From Verrucomicrobiia bacterium (GTDB taxonomy: Bacteria; Verrucomicrobiota; Verrucomicrobiia; Verrucomicrobiales; DEV007), in assembly GCA_030427505.1 (NCBI GenBank), contig JAUICH010000024.1:1-64000 (forward strand): DNA of 64,000 nt. Reading direction: 5' to 3'. The first letter of the stretch is position 1; each line of letters begins with the position of its first letter. This document shows, piece by piece, positions 21,897-30,548 of this stretch. The notes under the pieces are model-generated. The model was not told where the DNA came from. It did no database searches and worked only from the letters and a program-made list of their open reading frames with translations. A program made the position numbers and the translations under genes.

Positions 21897-22865
21897 TTAA
21901 ATCAGATTTTTACGACCCTGGCTCATCATTTTCAACAGTTTCTTGTTGAATTCTAAGGCAGAATCATGGCCCATCACCTTCAGTTTCTGATCCAGCGCGG
22001 CTACCTCGATCAACTGCGCCATGTCCCGCCCCGGCGCCACGGGAAGCTCTATATGCGGCACCTTTAGCCCCAGCAGGTTATAATATTTTTTCTCCAGCCC
22101 GACGCGCTCGATGTCCTCGATCTCCCCGGCTGGTTTCAGCGTCACCACCAGGTCCAGCCGCTTCTCCATCCGGATGGTTCCCACCCCGAACAGCGCCGCC
22201 ACGTTGATGATCCCCAATCCCCGCACTTCCATGTGGGAACGCCCCAGCTCCAGGGAAGCGCCAATCAGTTCGCGCCCCTCAATATTCCGGAACCGTACGA
22301 CGTCGTCCGCCACCAGGCTGGAGCCCCTGCGGAGCAGGGCCAGCACGGTTTCGCTCTTACCGCTGCCACTGTCTCCCCGGATCAGGATGCCGATGCCCAT
22401 GACGTCCACCATGCAGCCGTGTTCGGTAATCACGGGGGCAAAATCCCACTCCAGCCGCACCGTGGCCGCGTTGATAAACTTCATCGTCACCAGCGTGGTC
22501 CGGAAAACGGAAAGCTTCGCCCGGTTGGCAATCTCCACCAGACTCAGCGGGAGCGTGTCTCCCCGGCTCACGATGACGCAGGGAATCTTCCGGCGGCACA
22601 GCTCGTTGAACCGTTCCTTCATCTCCTCATCGTCCAAGTGCTTCAGGTAGGAACGCTCCGCCTTTCCGATCACTTGGATGCGGCGATAGGCAAAATACCG
22701 GTAAAATCCCGCCAGCGCCAGGCCGGGGCGGTTGATGGTCGGCTCGCGGACCTGCCGGTGGAAGCCGATCTTGCTGCCCAACAGACGCAGGCGCAACTCC
22801 CGGCCATGGTTCCGGTAGAAGTCCTCCACGGAGATCGACTCCGGGACTTTCACTTTTGGTCCCAT
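21897..22865 (-). CDS. hprK: HPr kinase/phosphorylase
   Basis: 322 residues. A bifunctional enzyme that phosphorylates and dephosphorylates Ser46 of HPr in response to energy and phosphate status. It has a variable N-terminal domain (1-135), a conserved TEHG near His149, the P-loop GDSGSGKS (164-171), ADDVVRF, and the family signature region around LGIINVAALFGVGTIR. The next gene downstream is HPr itself, 60 bases away. HprK in LPS-bearing bacteria is usually linked to regulatory PTS branches; here it sits after hpf in the position ptsN takes in Proteobacteria. Confidence 0.95.
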   Translation of the reverse strand: MGPKVKVPESISVEDFYRNHGRELRLRLLGSKIGFHRQVREPTINRPGLALAGFYRYFAYRRIQVIGKAERSYLKHLDDEEMKERFNELCRRKIPCVIVSRGDTLPLSLVEIANRAKLSVFRTTLVTMKFINAATVRLEWDFAPVITEHGCMVDVMGIGILIRGDSGSGKSETVLALLRRGSSLVADDVVRFRNIEGRELIGASLELGRSHMEVRGLGIINVAALFGVGTIRMEKRLDLVVTLKPAGEIEDIERVGLEKKYYNLLGLKVPHIELPVAPGRDMAQLIEVAALDQKLKVMGHDSALEFNKKLLKMMSQGRKNLI

Positions 22866-22950
22866 TCCGGGCGCTTTCAGGATTGCCGGGTCAGTCGTTG
22901 GGGGCCGCGCCGGGAAAGCCGGCCCCTCACTTCCGCCCGGTGCGGTCCGC

Positions 22951-23538
22951 TCAGGCCACGGCCGGAACCTCTTCCGGCTCGATCATGCCGTAGTCACCGT
23001 CTTTCCGGCGGTACAACACGCTCAGCCGGTTGGTCTTGGCGTTGGTGAAGACGATAAAAGAACGCTCGCTCAATTCCATTTCCATGATCGCTTCGTCCGT
23101 GAAGAGCGGCCGTACGCGATAGTTTTCTTTGTGGACGATCACCGGTTCCACCTCGGATTCGGTTTCCACATCCGGGATGTTCGCGCTGTAGATCTCTTCG
23201 TGCAGGTGCCGGATGTCTTGTTTCCGGGGCCGGTGAGACTTCAGCAGGCGGGTCTTAAACTTCCGCATCCGCCGGGCCACCTTGCTCATCGTCTCGTCGA
23301 TGGAGGCGTACATGTCATCGGTTTCAGTGTCAGCCTCAATCGTGATGTGATTGGCGCAGTAGAGGATGACTTCAGCCTTTTGGCGGTAGTTTTGGACATC
23401 CAGAATGGCCCGGGCTTCGATTATTCGCGGATAGTCCAGGTGCAGTCCCTGGATCTTCTTGGTCGCGTATTCACGCATGGCGTCCGTGATGGACACATGA
23501 CGCCCCGTGACCGTTACAGGTAGGTCGGAGTTTGACAT
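22951..23538 (-). CDS. hpf: Ribosome hibernation promoting factor, long form
   Basis: 195 residues, the long HPF type. The N-terminal domain (residues about 8-105; TGRHVSITDAMREYATKKI, ADTETDDMYASIDETMSKVARR) binds the 30S decoding region. A Lys/Arg-rich linker leads to the C-terminal dimerisation domain (MEMELSERSFIVFTNAKTN, VLYRRKDGDYGMIEP), which pairs two ribosomes into inactive 100S particles. It lies between lptB and hprK, the same place hpf takes between lptB-rpoN and ptsN in E. coli. An AT-richer 139-base gap upstream could hold an internal promoter. Confidence 0.93.
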   Translation of the reverse strand: MSNSDLPVTVTGRHVSITDAMREYATKKIQGLHLDYPRIIEARAILDVQNYRQKAEVILYCANHITIEADTETDDMYASIDETMSKVARRMRKFKTRLLKSHRPRKQDIRHLHEEIYSANIPDVETESEVEPVIVHKENYRVRPLFTDEAIMEMELSERSFIVFTNAKTNRLSVLYRRKDGDYGMIEPEEVPAVA

Positions 23539-23677
23539 AATCTTCTACTGTTTAATTACGAACAAAAAATCCAGCGTGACTCCCTTAAAATAACGGAGTT
23601 CGGAACTTCCATCAGGGCTGGTTCCGCCGCCCTGACGGCCGCGCTGAGAAAAAATTGCCGGGGGGTTTGCGCAGGCA

Positions 23678-24511
23678 TTACATGCTGAAACGGTCACCCA
23701 GGTACAGCTCGCGGCTGACCGGGTCGTTAACCAGAAAGTCCCGGGTGCCCTCCCGGACGACTTTCCCTTCGGAAATCAAATAGGCACGATTCACAATCTC
23801 CAAGGTCTCGCGCACGTTGTGGTCGGTAATCAAGATGGCCAGCCCGGCGTCGCGGAGCGTGGAGATGATCGACTGAATCTCCCCCACCGCAATGGGATCG
23901 ACCCCACTGAAGGGTTCGTCGAGCATGAGAAGGCGGGGATTGGTGACCAGAGAGCGCGCAATCGTGAGACGCCGCTTTTCGCCACCGGAGCAAGTCAGGG
24001 CCACGTTCTTGGCAATATGCGAGATACCAAAGCGCTCCATCAACCGGTGGCAGCGGTCTTTCCTTTCCTGCTTGGTCAGGTCCAGCGTTTCCATGACGGC
24101 CATGATGTTCTGCTCCACCGTCATTTTCCGGAAAATGGACTCTTCCTGCGGAAGGTAGCCCATCCCTTTCCGGGCCCGGACGTACATCGGCTTTTTCGTC
24201 AGATCCTTGCCCGCGAAAATCACCTGTCCGCCATCCGGCGCCACCAAGCCCACGATCATATAAAACGTCGTGGTTTTCCCGGCTCCGTTGGGGCCCAGAA
24301 GCCCCACAATCTCGCCCGGGCGGACATTGATTTCGACGCCGTTCACCACGGCCCTTCCGTCGTAAACTTTTTTCAGTCCCTCCGTCCGCAGCAGAAACTG
24401 AGAGGCGGAACCGGAGGCCTCCGCCGCCCGCTGCTGGTCAGCTTCCGCCTGTTGAAAACGGCGGTTGGTCAAATCTGTGGAAGAGTACGTCCCGGCTTGA
24501 TTGCTATACAT
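23678..24511 (-). CDS. lptB: LPS export ABC transporter ATPase LptB
   Basis: 277 residues; the ATPase that powers LPS extraction from the inner membrane with LptFG and LptC. Walker A is GPNGAGKTT, the Q-loop region is GYLPQEESIF, and Walker B is LLMLDEP followed by FSGVDP, then the H-loop ITDHN. The signature reads CSGGEKRR, with Cys where LptB normally has Leu. A Gln/Ala-rich extension of about 40 residues precedes the usual LptB start; no better start codon is visible within it. Upstream lies lptA, 180 bases away, a larger gap than elsewhere in the run. Confidence 0.93.
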   Translation of the reverse strand: MYSNQAGTYSSTDLTNRRFQQAEADQQRAAEASGSASQFLLRTEGLKKVYDGRAVVNGVEINVRPGEIVGLLGPNGAGKTTTFYMIVGLVAPDGGQVIFAGKDLTKKPMYVRARKGMGYLPQEESIFRKMTVEQNIMAVMETLDLTKQERKDRCHRLMERFGISHIAKNVALTCSGGEKRRLTIARSLVTNPRLLMLDEPFSGVDPIAVGEIQSIISTLRDAGLAILITDHNVRETLEIVNRAYLISEGKVVREGTRDFLVNDPVSRELYLGDRFSM

Positions 24512-24691
24512 GGAAACTGGCCCCTTTCCGGCAGCTGCTCACCGCGAGATCTGATCCGCGTAATTCATTGATAATTCTCACCCTATACGCTCCCCTTCTC
24601 AAGCAAGTTCCTTGCAAGGCAATACACGTAATTTTCACCTCTAACAATACACCACAGGCCTTTGGCGGAAGCTACCGCTTTCCGCTCCGGC

Positions 24692-25861
24692 TTAGTTGTC
24701 TTTGTTTTGGATATCCTCCATGCTTGTCGGCAGGAGGGTCGGCTCGGAAGAATTTTGAGCCTTGATGGGAATGATGACCGTACTCCGCTTGCCGTCCGAG
24801 GTCTCTTTGGGATCCATCATGCCGCCACGGGTTTCGTAGAGACCGTTCTGTCGCAGGATGATCATCGCGCCATCCCCTTTCGGCGCGACCAAACTCTGCC
24901 CGCTCTGCAGGGTCGGTGGGCCGCCGGTCAAAATGATCTCTTCGGTCAAAGCATCGTATTCAGCCTTTCTAGCCTTGCCGATCTGGGGATCGCCGTTCTC
25001 GTTGGAACGGGTAATGATCACCATCGCGCCGGTGGCGATGGCCTTCTTAAAGCCCGGATCTCCCCCGGAAGACTCATTCCCCTGATCGTCCACGGGATTG
25101 AGGAGCACTTCCAGCTCATCGCTCTCCATCACGAACGTCGGGTGATGGACCACCACTTGACCGTCGAACTCCACCACCCGGGTGTTGCTGTCGAATTTAG
25201 AGAACTTGGAAGTGATCTCCATCGTGCTCTGCGCATTCTCCGCCTTTCTCTTCTCTATCCTGGACTTGGGCGCCACCGGCATCGGAACCGCGGGATCTCT
25301 CATCGCCAACGGTATTTCCGGAAAATCGTTGGGCGTCCGCGGCGGTGACGCGGGCTGAGCTGGTTGAGCCGGCGCCGCGGCGGGCGTGGTCACCTTCACC
25401 TGACCAGGGGCGCTGGCCGGAGTCGCGGTAGCCGGAGGAGCTGGCGCCGGTGCGGGGGCCGCCACGGTCTTGTCCGTGGATGCCGGGGCCGCGGGAACGG
25501 GCCTGGCCACCAAAGTAGGCGCGGATGCGGGATTCTCCACCGGGAGCGGCGTGGTTGGCCGGGGCACGGCCACCGGATCGCTCGACTCGCCAGGCTCTTT
25601 ATCAGTCCCTTCATTTTTCCCGCCATTGGTGCTCTTCCGGAAACGCTCCAAGGCAGAACGCGCCAAGGCCGAGGCATTGTCCGCGCTGGACGACGAATCT
25701 TCTTTCTGTTGGGCCAGGTACTTTCCCTGCCCATTGCCGCCGGGCCTGAAAAGACCAGACTGGGACTCGGTTCTCGGGCCGCCCGTCCGGGCAGGCGCGG
25801 CCATCAGTGCCGCCGTGCCGGCTAAAAAGATGAGGGTTACAATCCAAACGTTGGCTTTCAT
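24692..25861 (-). CDS. lptA: LptA/OstA-type periplasmic LPS transport protein
   Basis: 389 residues, about twice the usual LptA. A signal peptide (IVTLIFLAGTAALMAA) is followed by about 170 residues rich in Pro and Ala, then the OstA/LptA beta-jellyroll from about residue 185: TSKFSKFDSNTRVVEFDGQV, TFVMESDELEV, KKAIATGAMVIITR, ARKAEYDALTEEIILTGGP. The protein should bridge the periplasm carrying LPS between LptC and LptD. Its start overlaps the lptC stop by 4 bases. The long Pro/Ala linker is unusual for LptA and may span a wider gap or cross the peptidoglycan; that is inference. Confidence 0.85.
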   Translation of the reverse strand: MKANVWIVTLIFLAGTAALMAAPARTGGPRTESQSGLFRPGGNGQGKYLAQQKEDSSSSADNASALARSALERFRKSTNGGKNEGTDKEPGESSDPVAVPRPTTPLPVENPASAPTLVARPVPAAPASTDKTVAAPAPAPAPPATATPASAPGQVKVTTPAAAPAQPAQPASPPRTPNDFPEIPLAMRDPAVPMPVAPKSRIEKRKAENAQSTMEITSKFSKFDSNTRVVEFDGQVVVHHPTFVMESDELEVLLNPVDDQGNESSGGDPGFKKAIATGAMVIITRSNENGDPQIGKARKAEYDALTEEIILTGGPPTLQSGQSLVAPKGDGAMIILRQNGLYETRGGMMDPKETSDGKRSTVIIPIKAQNSSEPTLLPTSMEDIQNKDN

Positions 25862-26373
25862 GGTGTTGCTTCCGGTTCCGCGGGTTTATTCCCCGCGAGT
25901 TGGCTTGTGTCGTAAATCCACATATGAACGTTGCCGTTCATTTCGCCCTTCTCACTTCTCACATCAAAAATCATCGAATCCGACCGCATATCAAACGTGA
26001 TTCCCGTGATGATCGTTTCCGAATCGCTCGTCAAAATGTCCCGGTCCAAGTGATAGATGCCGCGGTCGGTCTCCAGGATCATCTCCTCCTTCTCTTCCGC
26101 GTTGAACATCACGATCTTCAATTGATCGATCTCCAAGTCCGTCTCGTTCGTCCGGTTCATCTGATCTCCCGTGACGATGGAACTCAGCTTGTTACTCCCG
26201 TAGCTGGGAATCTTGACTCCCACAAAGGAACGGCCGATCGGGAACAAGGCCCCCACATCCACGGGCCGTTCGGTTTCATTACCGGACTCCTTTTCCTGAC
26301 CCACGGCTACCATGGTAAGCGTCAAGACTCCCAGAAACGGCAAAATTCTTCCCTTTCGCATGACCTGCAACAC
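25858..26373 (-). CDS. lptC: LptC-like LPS transport protein
   Basis: 171 residues with an N-terminal hydrophobic segment (ILPFLGVLTLTMVAVG) that could be a signal anchor. The rest is beta-rich in the LptC/OstA style: LSSIVTGDQMNRTNETDLEIDQLKIVMF, ILETDRGIYHLDRDILTSDSETIITG, MIFDVRSEKGEMNGNVHMWI. Assignment rests on this pattern plus the 4-base overlap with lptA and the kdsA-lptC-lptA-lptB order. Sequence conservation in LptC is always low, so it could be a second OstA-like protein. Confidence 0.7.
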   Translation of the reverse strand: MLQVMRKGRILPFLGVLTLTMVAVGQEKESGNETERPVDVGALFPIGRSFVGVKIPSYGSNKLSSIVTGDQMNRTNETDLEIDQLKIVMFNAEEKEEMILETDRGIYHLDRDILTSDSETIITGITFDMRSDSMIFDVRSEKGEMNGNVHMWIYDTSQLAGNKPAEPEATP

Positions 26374-26385
26374 CGCACATTAGCA

Positions 26386-27225
26386 TCAACTACTTGCAGC
26401 GGCACGATGAATTCTCAAAAGCGATCCTAAAACCTCGCCCAACCGGTCAAGCGGAACTTGGTTGGGTCCGTCGGAGAGTGCCTTTTCCGGCTCGGGGTGC
26501 GTTTCCATGAATACCCCATCGCAACCCACCGCCACCGCGGCCCTCGCCAAAACAGGCGCCAGCTTGCCGTCTCCCCCACTGGCGTTCCCCAGGCCCCCCG
26601 GGCGTTGCACGGAGTGAGTCGCATCAAAAACGACGCGGTACCCCTGCTCGCGAATCCAGTAAAGCGACCTCATGTCGGCAACCAAATTATTGTATCCAAA
26701 GGACGTCCCTCTTTCGGTGAAGAAGAAATTAGGATTACCATAATACTTAAACTTCTTTGCAATATTTGCAACGTCCCACGGCGCCAGGAACTGCCCCTTC
26801 TTGACGTTTACCGTCCGGCCAGTTTCCGCGGCAGCCTGGATGAGATCCGTCTGGCGGCATAGAAAGGCTGGAATCTGCAAGAGATCGATGTATTCCGCCG
26901 CGATGGCGGCTTCCTCCGGCAAGTGAATGTCGGTCGTCACTGGCACGCCCAGTTCCTTGCCCACCGCGGCGAGCAGCGAGCAGCCCTCACGGCAGTCCCC
27001 GCCGCGGAAGGAATCCACCGAACTCCGGTTCGCCTTGTCGTAGGAGGCTTTAAAAATGAACCGGGCCCCCGCTTCCGACGCAATCTTTTGGATCTTTCGC
27101 GCCACGTCCCAGATGAAATCCTCGGACTCGATCACACAGGGTCCCAGAATGAACAGCGGGTCCCGGCCGTCCAGGGTCAGATTTCCAATGGGTATTTCGG
27201 GCAGTTCAGGCAGTCCTTCGGTCAT
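26386..27225 (-). CDS. kdsA: 3-deoxy-8-phosphooctulonate synthase
   Basis: 279 residues, the normal length. Condenses PEP with arabinose 5-phosphate to Kdo-8-phosphate for lipid A inner core. Family motifs: LFILGPCVIES, RFIFKASYDKANRSS, PVTTDIHLPEEA, LLQIPAFLCRQTDL, VNVKKGQFLAPWD, VVFDATHSVQRPGG, GCDGVFMETHPEPEKALSDGPNQ. The start at 27225 is chosen because the frame upstream overlaps the M16 peptidase gene and lacks family similarity. It ends 12 bases before lptC starts. Confidence 0.97.
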   Translation of the reverse strand: MTEGLPELPEIPIGNLTLDGRDPLFILGPCVIESEDFIWDVARKIQKIASEAGARFIFKASYDKANRSSVDSFRGGDCREGCSLLAAVGKELGVPVTTDIHLPEEAAIAAEYIDLLQIPAFLCRQTDLIQAAAETGRTVNVKKGQFLAPWDVANIAKKFKYYGNPNFFFTERGTSFGYNNLVADMRSLYWIREQGYRVVFDATHSVQRPGGLGNASGGDGKLAPVLARAAVAVGCDGVFMETHPEPEKALSDGPNQVPLDRLGEVLGSLLRIHRAAASS

Positions 27226-27266
27226 TTCCAATTCGCGCTTCTTCAGGACGACTTCCCTACCCTCTT

Positions 27267-29873
27267 TCACCCTTTTGGCAATAGCCGAACGATCACCCGG
27301 TTCTCCGGAGTGAAATATTTGGCCGCCGCTGCCTTGATCTCCGCGGACTCCACCGCCCGAATCCGTTCCGGAAGGTTCAGGTGGTGATTCCACCCCAGCC
27401 CGTACAATTCGTCCAGGGCAGCCACCCCGGCCAACTCCCGCGCGTTCTGCAGGTGAATCGCCTCTTTTCCCGCAAAAGTATTCTTGGCGCGGGCCAGTTC
27501 GGAATCCGTCAGGCCGCCCGTGGCCACTTGCTCGATCTCATCCAGCAGTTCCCGCTCGGCCAGTTCAGCCTTTTCCAGAGAAGTGGCCACATAAAAGAAA
27601 AAGCAACCCGGATGCAGCCCCACCAGTTGGCTCGCGCCCACGGAATAGGCCAAGCCCAGGTCTTCACGGATGCGGATGAAAAACCGCGAGGCCATGTCGC
27701 TGCACGCCTCGTCCAGGAGATCGAGGGCTAACCGGTCTGGGTGATTCAACCCACAAGTCCGGTAACCAGCCAGCAGAATGACCTGCTCTTTGTTGTGCGT
27801 TTCGGTGAAGTCCGTCTGACCGGCGCCAACAGGCTCGGAAAGCGCCCCCTCACCGGCCACGATGGTCTGCCGCCCTTCCGGAAGCTGGGCGAGACGCCCT
27901 TCCAGCAGCCCGCGGACTTCCTTGGCGTCCACCTTGCCGAACACCGCCAGCACGCCGTTTTGCCCGCACACAAAGTCGCCGTGAAATTGAAGCAATTGCT
28001 CCCGGCTCAGCCCGGATACGGAAGTTTCGTTTCCCGCCGTGGTCAGGCTATAGGGATGCGTGCCGAACAAGCCCCGGCGCAACAGTTTCATCGCCACCGT
28101 CATTGGCCGGTCTTCCTCGGCGCGAATCGAAGCCAACTGATGCACCCGCTCTCGCTCCAGGGACTTCGGCGGAAACGACGGGCAAAGCAAAGCGTCGCTC
28201 AAAATATCCAGCCCCAGCGCCAGATCGGGCTCCATGACACCCACCGACACGCCAAAGCTGTTGTTCCCAAAGCTGCTGCCGATGCCACCTCCCGCGCTCT
28301 CCACCGCGGCGGCCACTTCATCGGAGGTCCGGTTCTCCGTGTCGCGAGTCAGCAGGCGGGCAAAGAGCCGGGTAATGCCATTGTTCTCCGGGGTCTCGGC
28401 CAGCAATCCCCCCCGGAACACGCTGTGCAGAGTGACCAGCGGCACCCGGTTGTCCTCCTGAATCAGCACGGTCAACCCGTTGGGCAGGACCAGCCGTTCC
28501 ACTCCGCGGTCCCGGGCCGGCAGAGTCTTCGCCGGACCTCCATTGGACGCTTGAGGCGGATTCACGGAAACGGAGGTGACTCCGTCCAAAATCAAATACG
28601 TCCGGGCCACCCGCCGCACGTCCTCCGGCGTCACCTTCTGCACGGCGGCAATGTACTCGCGGGAAAATTCCAGGTTCCGCGCCAGGAGCCAGCAACCGCC
28701 CAGTTGGGAGGCCTGCCCCCGCATGGTGCAGAGCGTGTTGAAATGATCGGACAGCAATTGCCGGATGGACTTGGCCAGTTCCTCCGGCGTCACGCCGGAC
28801 TCCTGCACCTCGCGCACGCAATCCCACGCCGCCGCTTCCGCGTCCTGACGCTTGTCCGCGTCGCTCTGGCCGCTGATGATAAACAGTCCCTGGTGCGCCG
28901 GGGTGTAGGCCGCGGCCCCAATGCCGTGCACCAGTTCGCGCTCCTCCCGCAACCGCCGGTAGAGCCGGGAACTGCGGCCGTCGCCCAGGATCAGGGCCAG
29001 AACGTCCAGGGCCGGGGTATCGGCGTTTTCCAGGCTGGGCACGTGCCAGGCCAGCTTCCAGCGGGAGAGATTGGTGGCAAAATCCCGGTGGGCGTCCCGC
29101 CGCCCAAACTGCCTGGGCTCTCCCGGCACAAACACCGGCCGCCGCCACCGCCGCGGCAAAGCCGCGAAATGCTTCTCGATCTGTTCGTGCACCTTCGCGG
29201 TGTCCACGTCGCCGGCCACCACAAAGAACAGGTTATTCGGCACATAGTATCGCTGATAGTAAGCCACCAGATCGTCCCGCGTCACCTGATCGAAGGCGTC
29301 CCGGTACCCGATGACCGGGTGGCGGTAGGGCGTTTCGGCAAAGGCCGTGGAAAACAGCATCTTGCTGAGCACGGAGTCCGGATCGTCATCCCCCATCGCG
29401 AACTCGCGGCGGATCACCTCCTGTTCCTTCGCCAGTTCGCCTTCCGGCAGCGCGGCGTCGCTCACCACCTGACAGAGCACATCCAGGCAGCTCTCGTAAC
29501 CAAACACCGGCACGTCGATCCAATAGACGGTGCGGTCGAAAGACGTGTAGGCGTTGATGTAACCGCCCGAGTCCTGCACGGTCTGCGCGATGGCGTTGGC
29601 GCTCAGCTTGCTCGTCCCCTTGAAAAGCATGTGCTCCAGCAGGTGTGACAACCCGGCGCCCAGCCATTGGTCCTCGTGAATACTCCCGGCGCGGCACCAC
29701 GCCTGCAGGCTCACCACGGGCGCGCTGTGATCTTCGCGCACGATGATCTCGAGCCCGTTAGACAACGTTTTAATGCCGGCTGCAATCTCCGGCAGATCGA
29801 TCTCCGCTTCCTTCACGGTTTGTTTATGAAGCGGCGCCCTTCCCCAGGCTGAAAGAACCATTCTGCGTTCCAT
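27267..29873 (-). CDS. M16 zinc metallopeptidase, two-module
   Basis: 868 residues, carrying two M16 halves in one chain as in pitrilysin/PqqL-type proteins. The N-terminal half has the inverted zinc motif HLLEH (His77, Glu80, His81) and the distal Glu region EQEVIRREFAMGDDDPDS. The second half (from about residue 440) has RLVLPNGLTVLIQEDNRVPLV and GGLLAETPENNGITRLFARLL, where the zinc motif is absent, as usual for the inactive half. The gene overlaps the preceding one by about 50 bases; GTG at 29816 is a plausible shorter start. There is no obvious signal peptide, so cytoplasmic or periplasmic location is open. Confidence 0.9.
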   Translation of the reverse strand: MERRMVLSAWGRAPLHKQTVKEAEIDLPEIAAGIKTLSNGLEIIVREDHSAPVVSLQAWCRAGSIHEDQWLGAGLSHLLEHMLFKGTSKLSANAIAQTVQDSGGYINAYTSFDRTVYWIDVPVFGYESCLDVLCQVVSDAALPEGELAKEQEVIRREFAMGDDDPDSVLSKMLFSTAFAETPYRHPVIGYRDAFDQVTRDDLVAYYQRYYVPNNLFFVVAGDVDTAKVHEQIEKHFAALPRRWRRPVFVPGEPRQFGRRDAHRDFATNLSRWKLAWHVPSLENADTPALDVLALILGDGRSSRLYRRLREERELVHGIGAAAYTPAHQGLFIISGQSDADKRQDAEAAAWDCVREVQESGVTPEELAKSIRQLLSDHFNTLCTMRGQASQLGGCWLLARNLEFSREYIAAVQKVTPEDVRRVARTYLILDGVTSVSVNPPQASNGGPAKTLPARDRGVERLVLPNGLTVLIQEDNRVPLVTLHSVFRGGLLAETPENNGITRLFARLLTRDTENRTSDEVAAAVESAGGGIGSSFGNNSFGVSVGVMEPDLALGLDILSDALLCPSFPPKSLERERVHQLASIRAEEDRPMTVAMKLLRRGLFGTHPYSLTTAGNETSVSGLSREQLLQFHGDFVCGQNGVLAVFGKVDAKEVRGLLEGRLAQLPEGRQTIVAGEGALSEPVGAGQTDFTETHNKEQVILLAGYRTCGLNHPDRLALDLLDEACSDMASRFFIRIREDLGLAYSVGASQLVGLHPGCFFFYVATSLEKAELAERELLDEIEQVATGGLTDSELARAKNTFAGKEAIHLQNARELAGVAALDELYGLGWNHHLNLPERIRAVESAEIKAAAAKYFTPENRVIVRLLPKG

Positions 29874-30276
29874 AGCGGCGCCCAGGCCAGACCTTCACCG
29901 GCCGGAACGGATCGCGAAACGCCTTTTCGAAAGAATACACTCCGCTGAAGTCAGCCCTGGAGTCCGTGTTTGACCGGCCAAAAGCCCCCACTTCGATCAA
30001 CTGAAACACCATCTCTCCCACATCCTCGGACCGGTGAATCCCCCACTGCTCCAAGACCGTGGAAGTCATGGGGCCGAACTCGTTCAGCGCGTACCGGCGA
30101 AACCCTTCCAAGAGCTCTCGTCCGTTCACATGACGATGTTCTTCCGTCTCGTCCTGACGTAGCTCTTTCAAAGTGTAGTCCAAGGCATCCCGGAGAAAGA
30201 AATAGGCATCGGGATGGTACTTCCCGTGTTCTTTCACTACCGAACGAACTGCCTCATCAAATCCGATTTTCTGCAT
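29824..30276 (-). CDS. Conserved protein of a Verrucomicrobia/Planctomycetes family
   Basis: 150 residues, no signal peptide. The core (VVKEHGKYHPDAYFFLRDALDYTLKEL, HVNGRELLEGFRRYALNEFGPM, LEQWGIHRSEDVGEMVFQLIEVG) matches my recollection of a family restricted to Verrucomicrobia and Planctomycetes (the Minf_1886 type). Function is unknown. It precedes and overlaps the M16 peptidase gene. The family recognition is from memory and is a useful taxonomic hint. Confidence 0.75.
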   Translation of the reverse strand: MQKIGFDEAVRSVVKEHGKYHPDAYFFLRDALDYTLKELRQDETEEHRHVNGRELLEGFRRYALNEFGPMTSTVLEQWGIHRSEDVGEMVFQLIEVGAFGRSNTDSRADFSGVYSFEKAFRDPFRPVKVWPGRRYGTQNGSFSLGKGAAS

Positions 30277-30385
30277 CGCCCTTTACGAAAACCAAGGGTT
30301 TCAGGGGAAACCGGGCCGCCGATTTCCATATCCTTGCTACTTCGCTTTTTGCAGGCTCGCAGTCAAGCTAAACCCTTGTTCTTCG

Positions 30386-30526
30386 TCAGGATTCCCCAGC
30401 ATCCTCAGCCGAAGAAACCTCCTCCACCGGAACTTCCCTCCAGCCGCCGCGCCATCCGTACTTCACCAGCGCGCCGATGGCCAGGGCGATCAAAATGGCG
30501 ACCAAGACCACCCTCTCCTTCGGCAT
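30386..30526 (-). CDS. 46-residue single-span membrane protein
   Basis: Starts MPKERVVLVAILIALAIGAL: a short basic end, one clear hydrophobic helix, then Lys/Arg/Trp and an acidic Glu/Ser tail. The start is an ATG at 30526 with a GGAA about 9 bases upstream. It fits into the gap between the genes ending at 30549 and starting at 30276 without overlap. No family recognised; membrane topology is the only prediction. Confidence 0.5.
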   Translation of the reverse strand: MPKERVVLVAILIALAIGALVKYGWRGGWREVPVEEVSSAEDAGES

Positions 30527-30548
30527 AAGCACGGTTCCGAATGGTAAA

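Noticed and set aside
24512-24691. A 65-codon plus-strand frame at 24568 in the gap between lptB and lptA
   Set aside because: It runs into the lptA gene on the other strand, has no ribosome-binding site and its translation looks random.
27741-29648. A 635-codon plus-strand frame over the M16 peptidase
   Set aside because: Antisense shadow in GC-rich DNA; the minus-strand frame has full M16 motifs.
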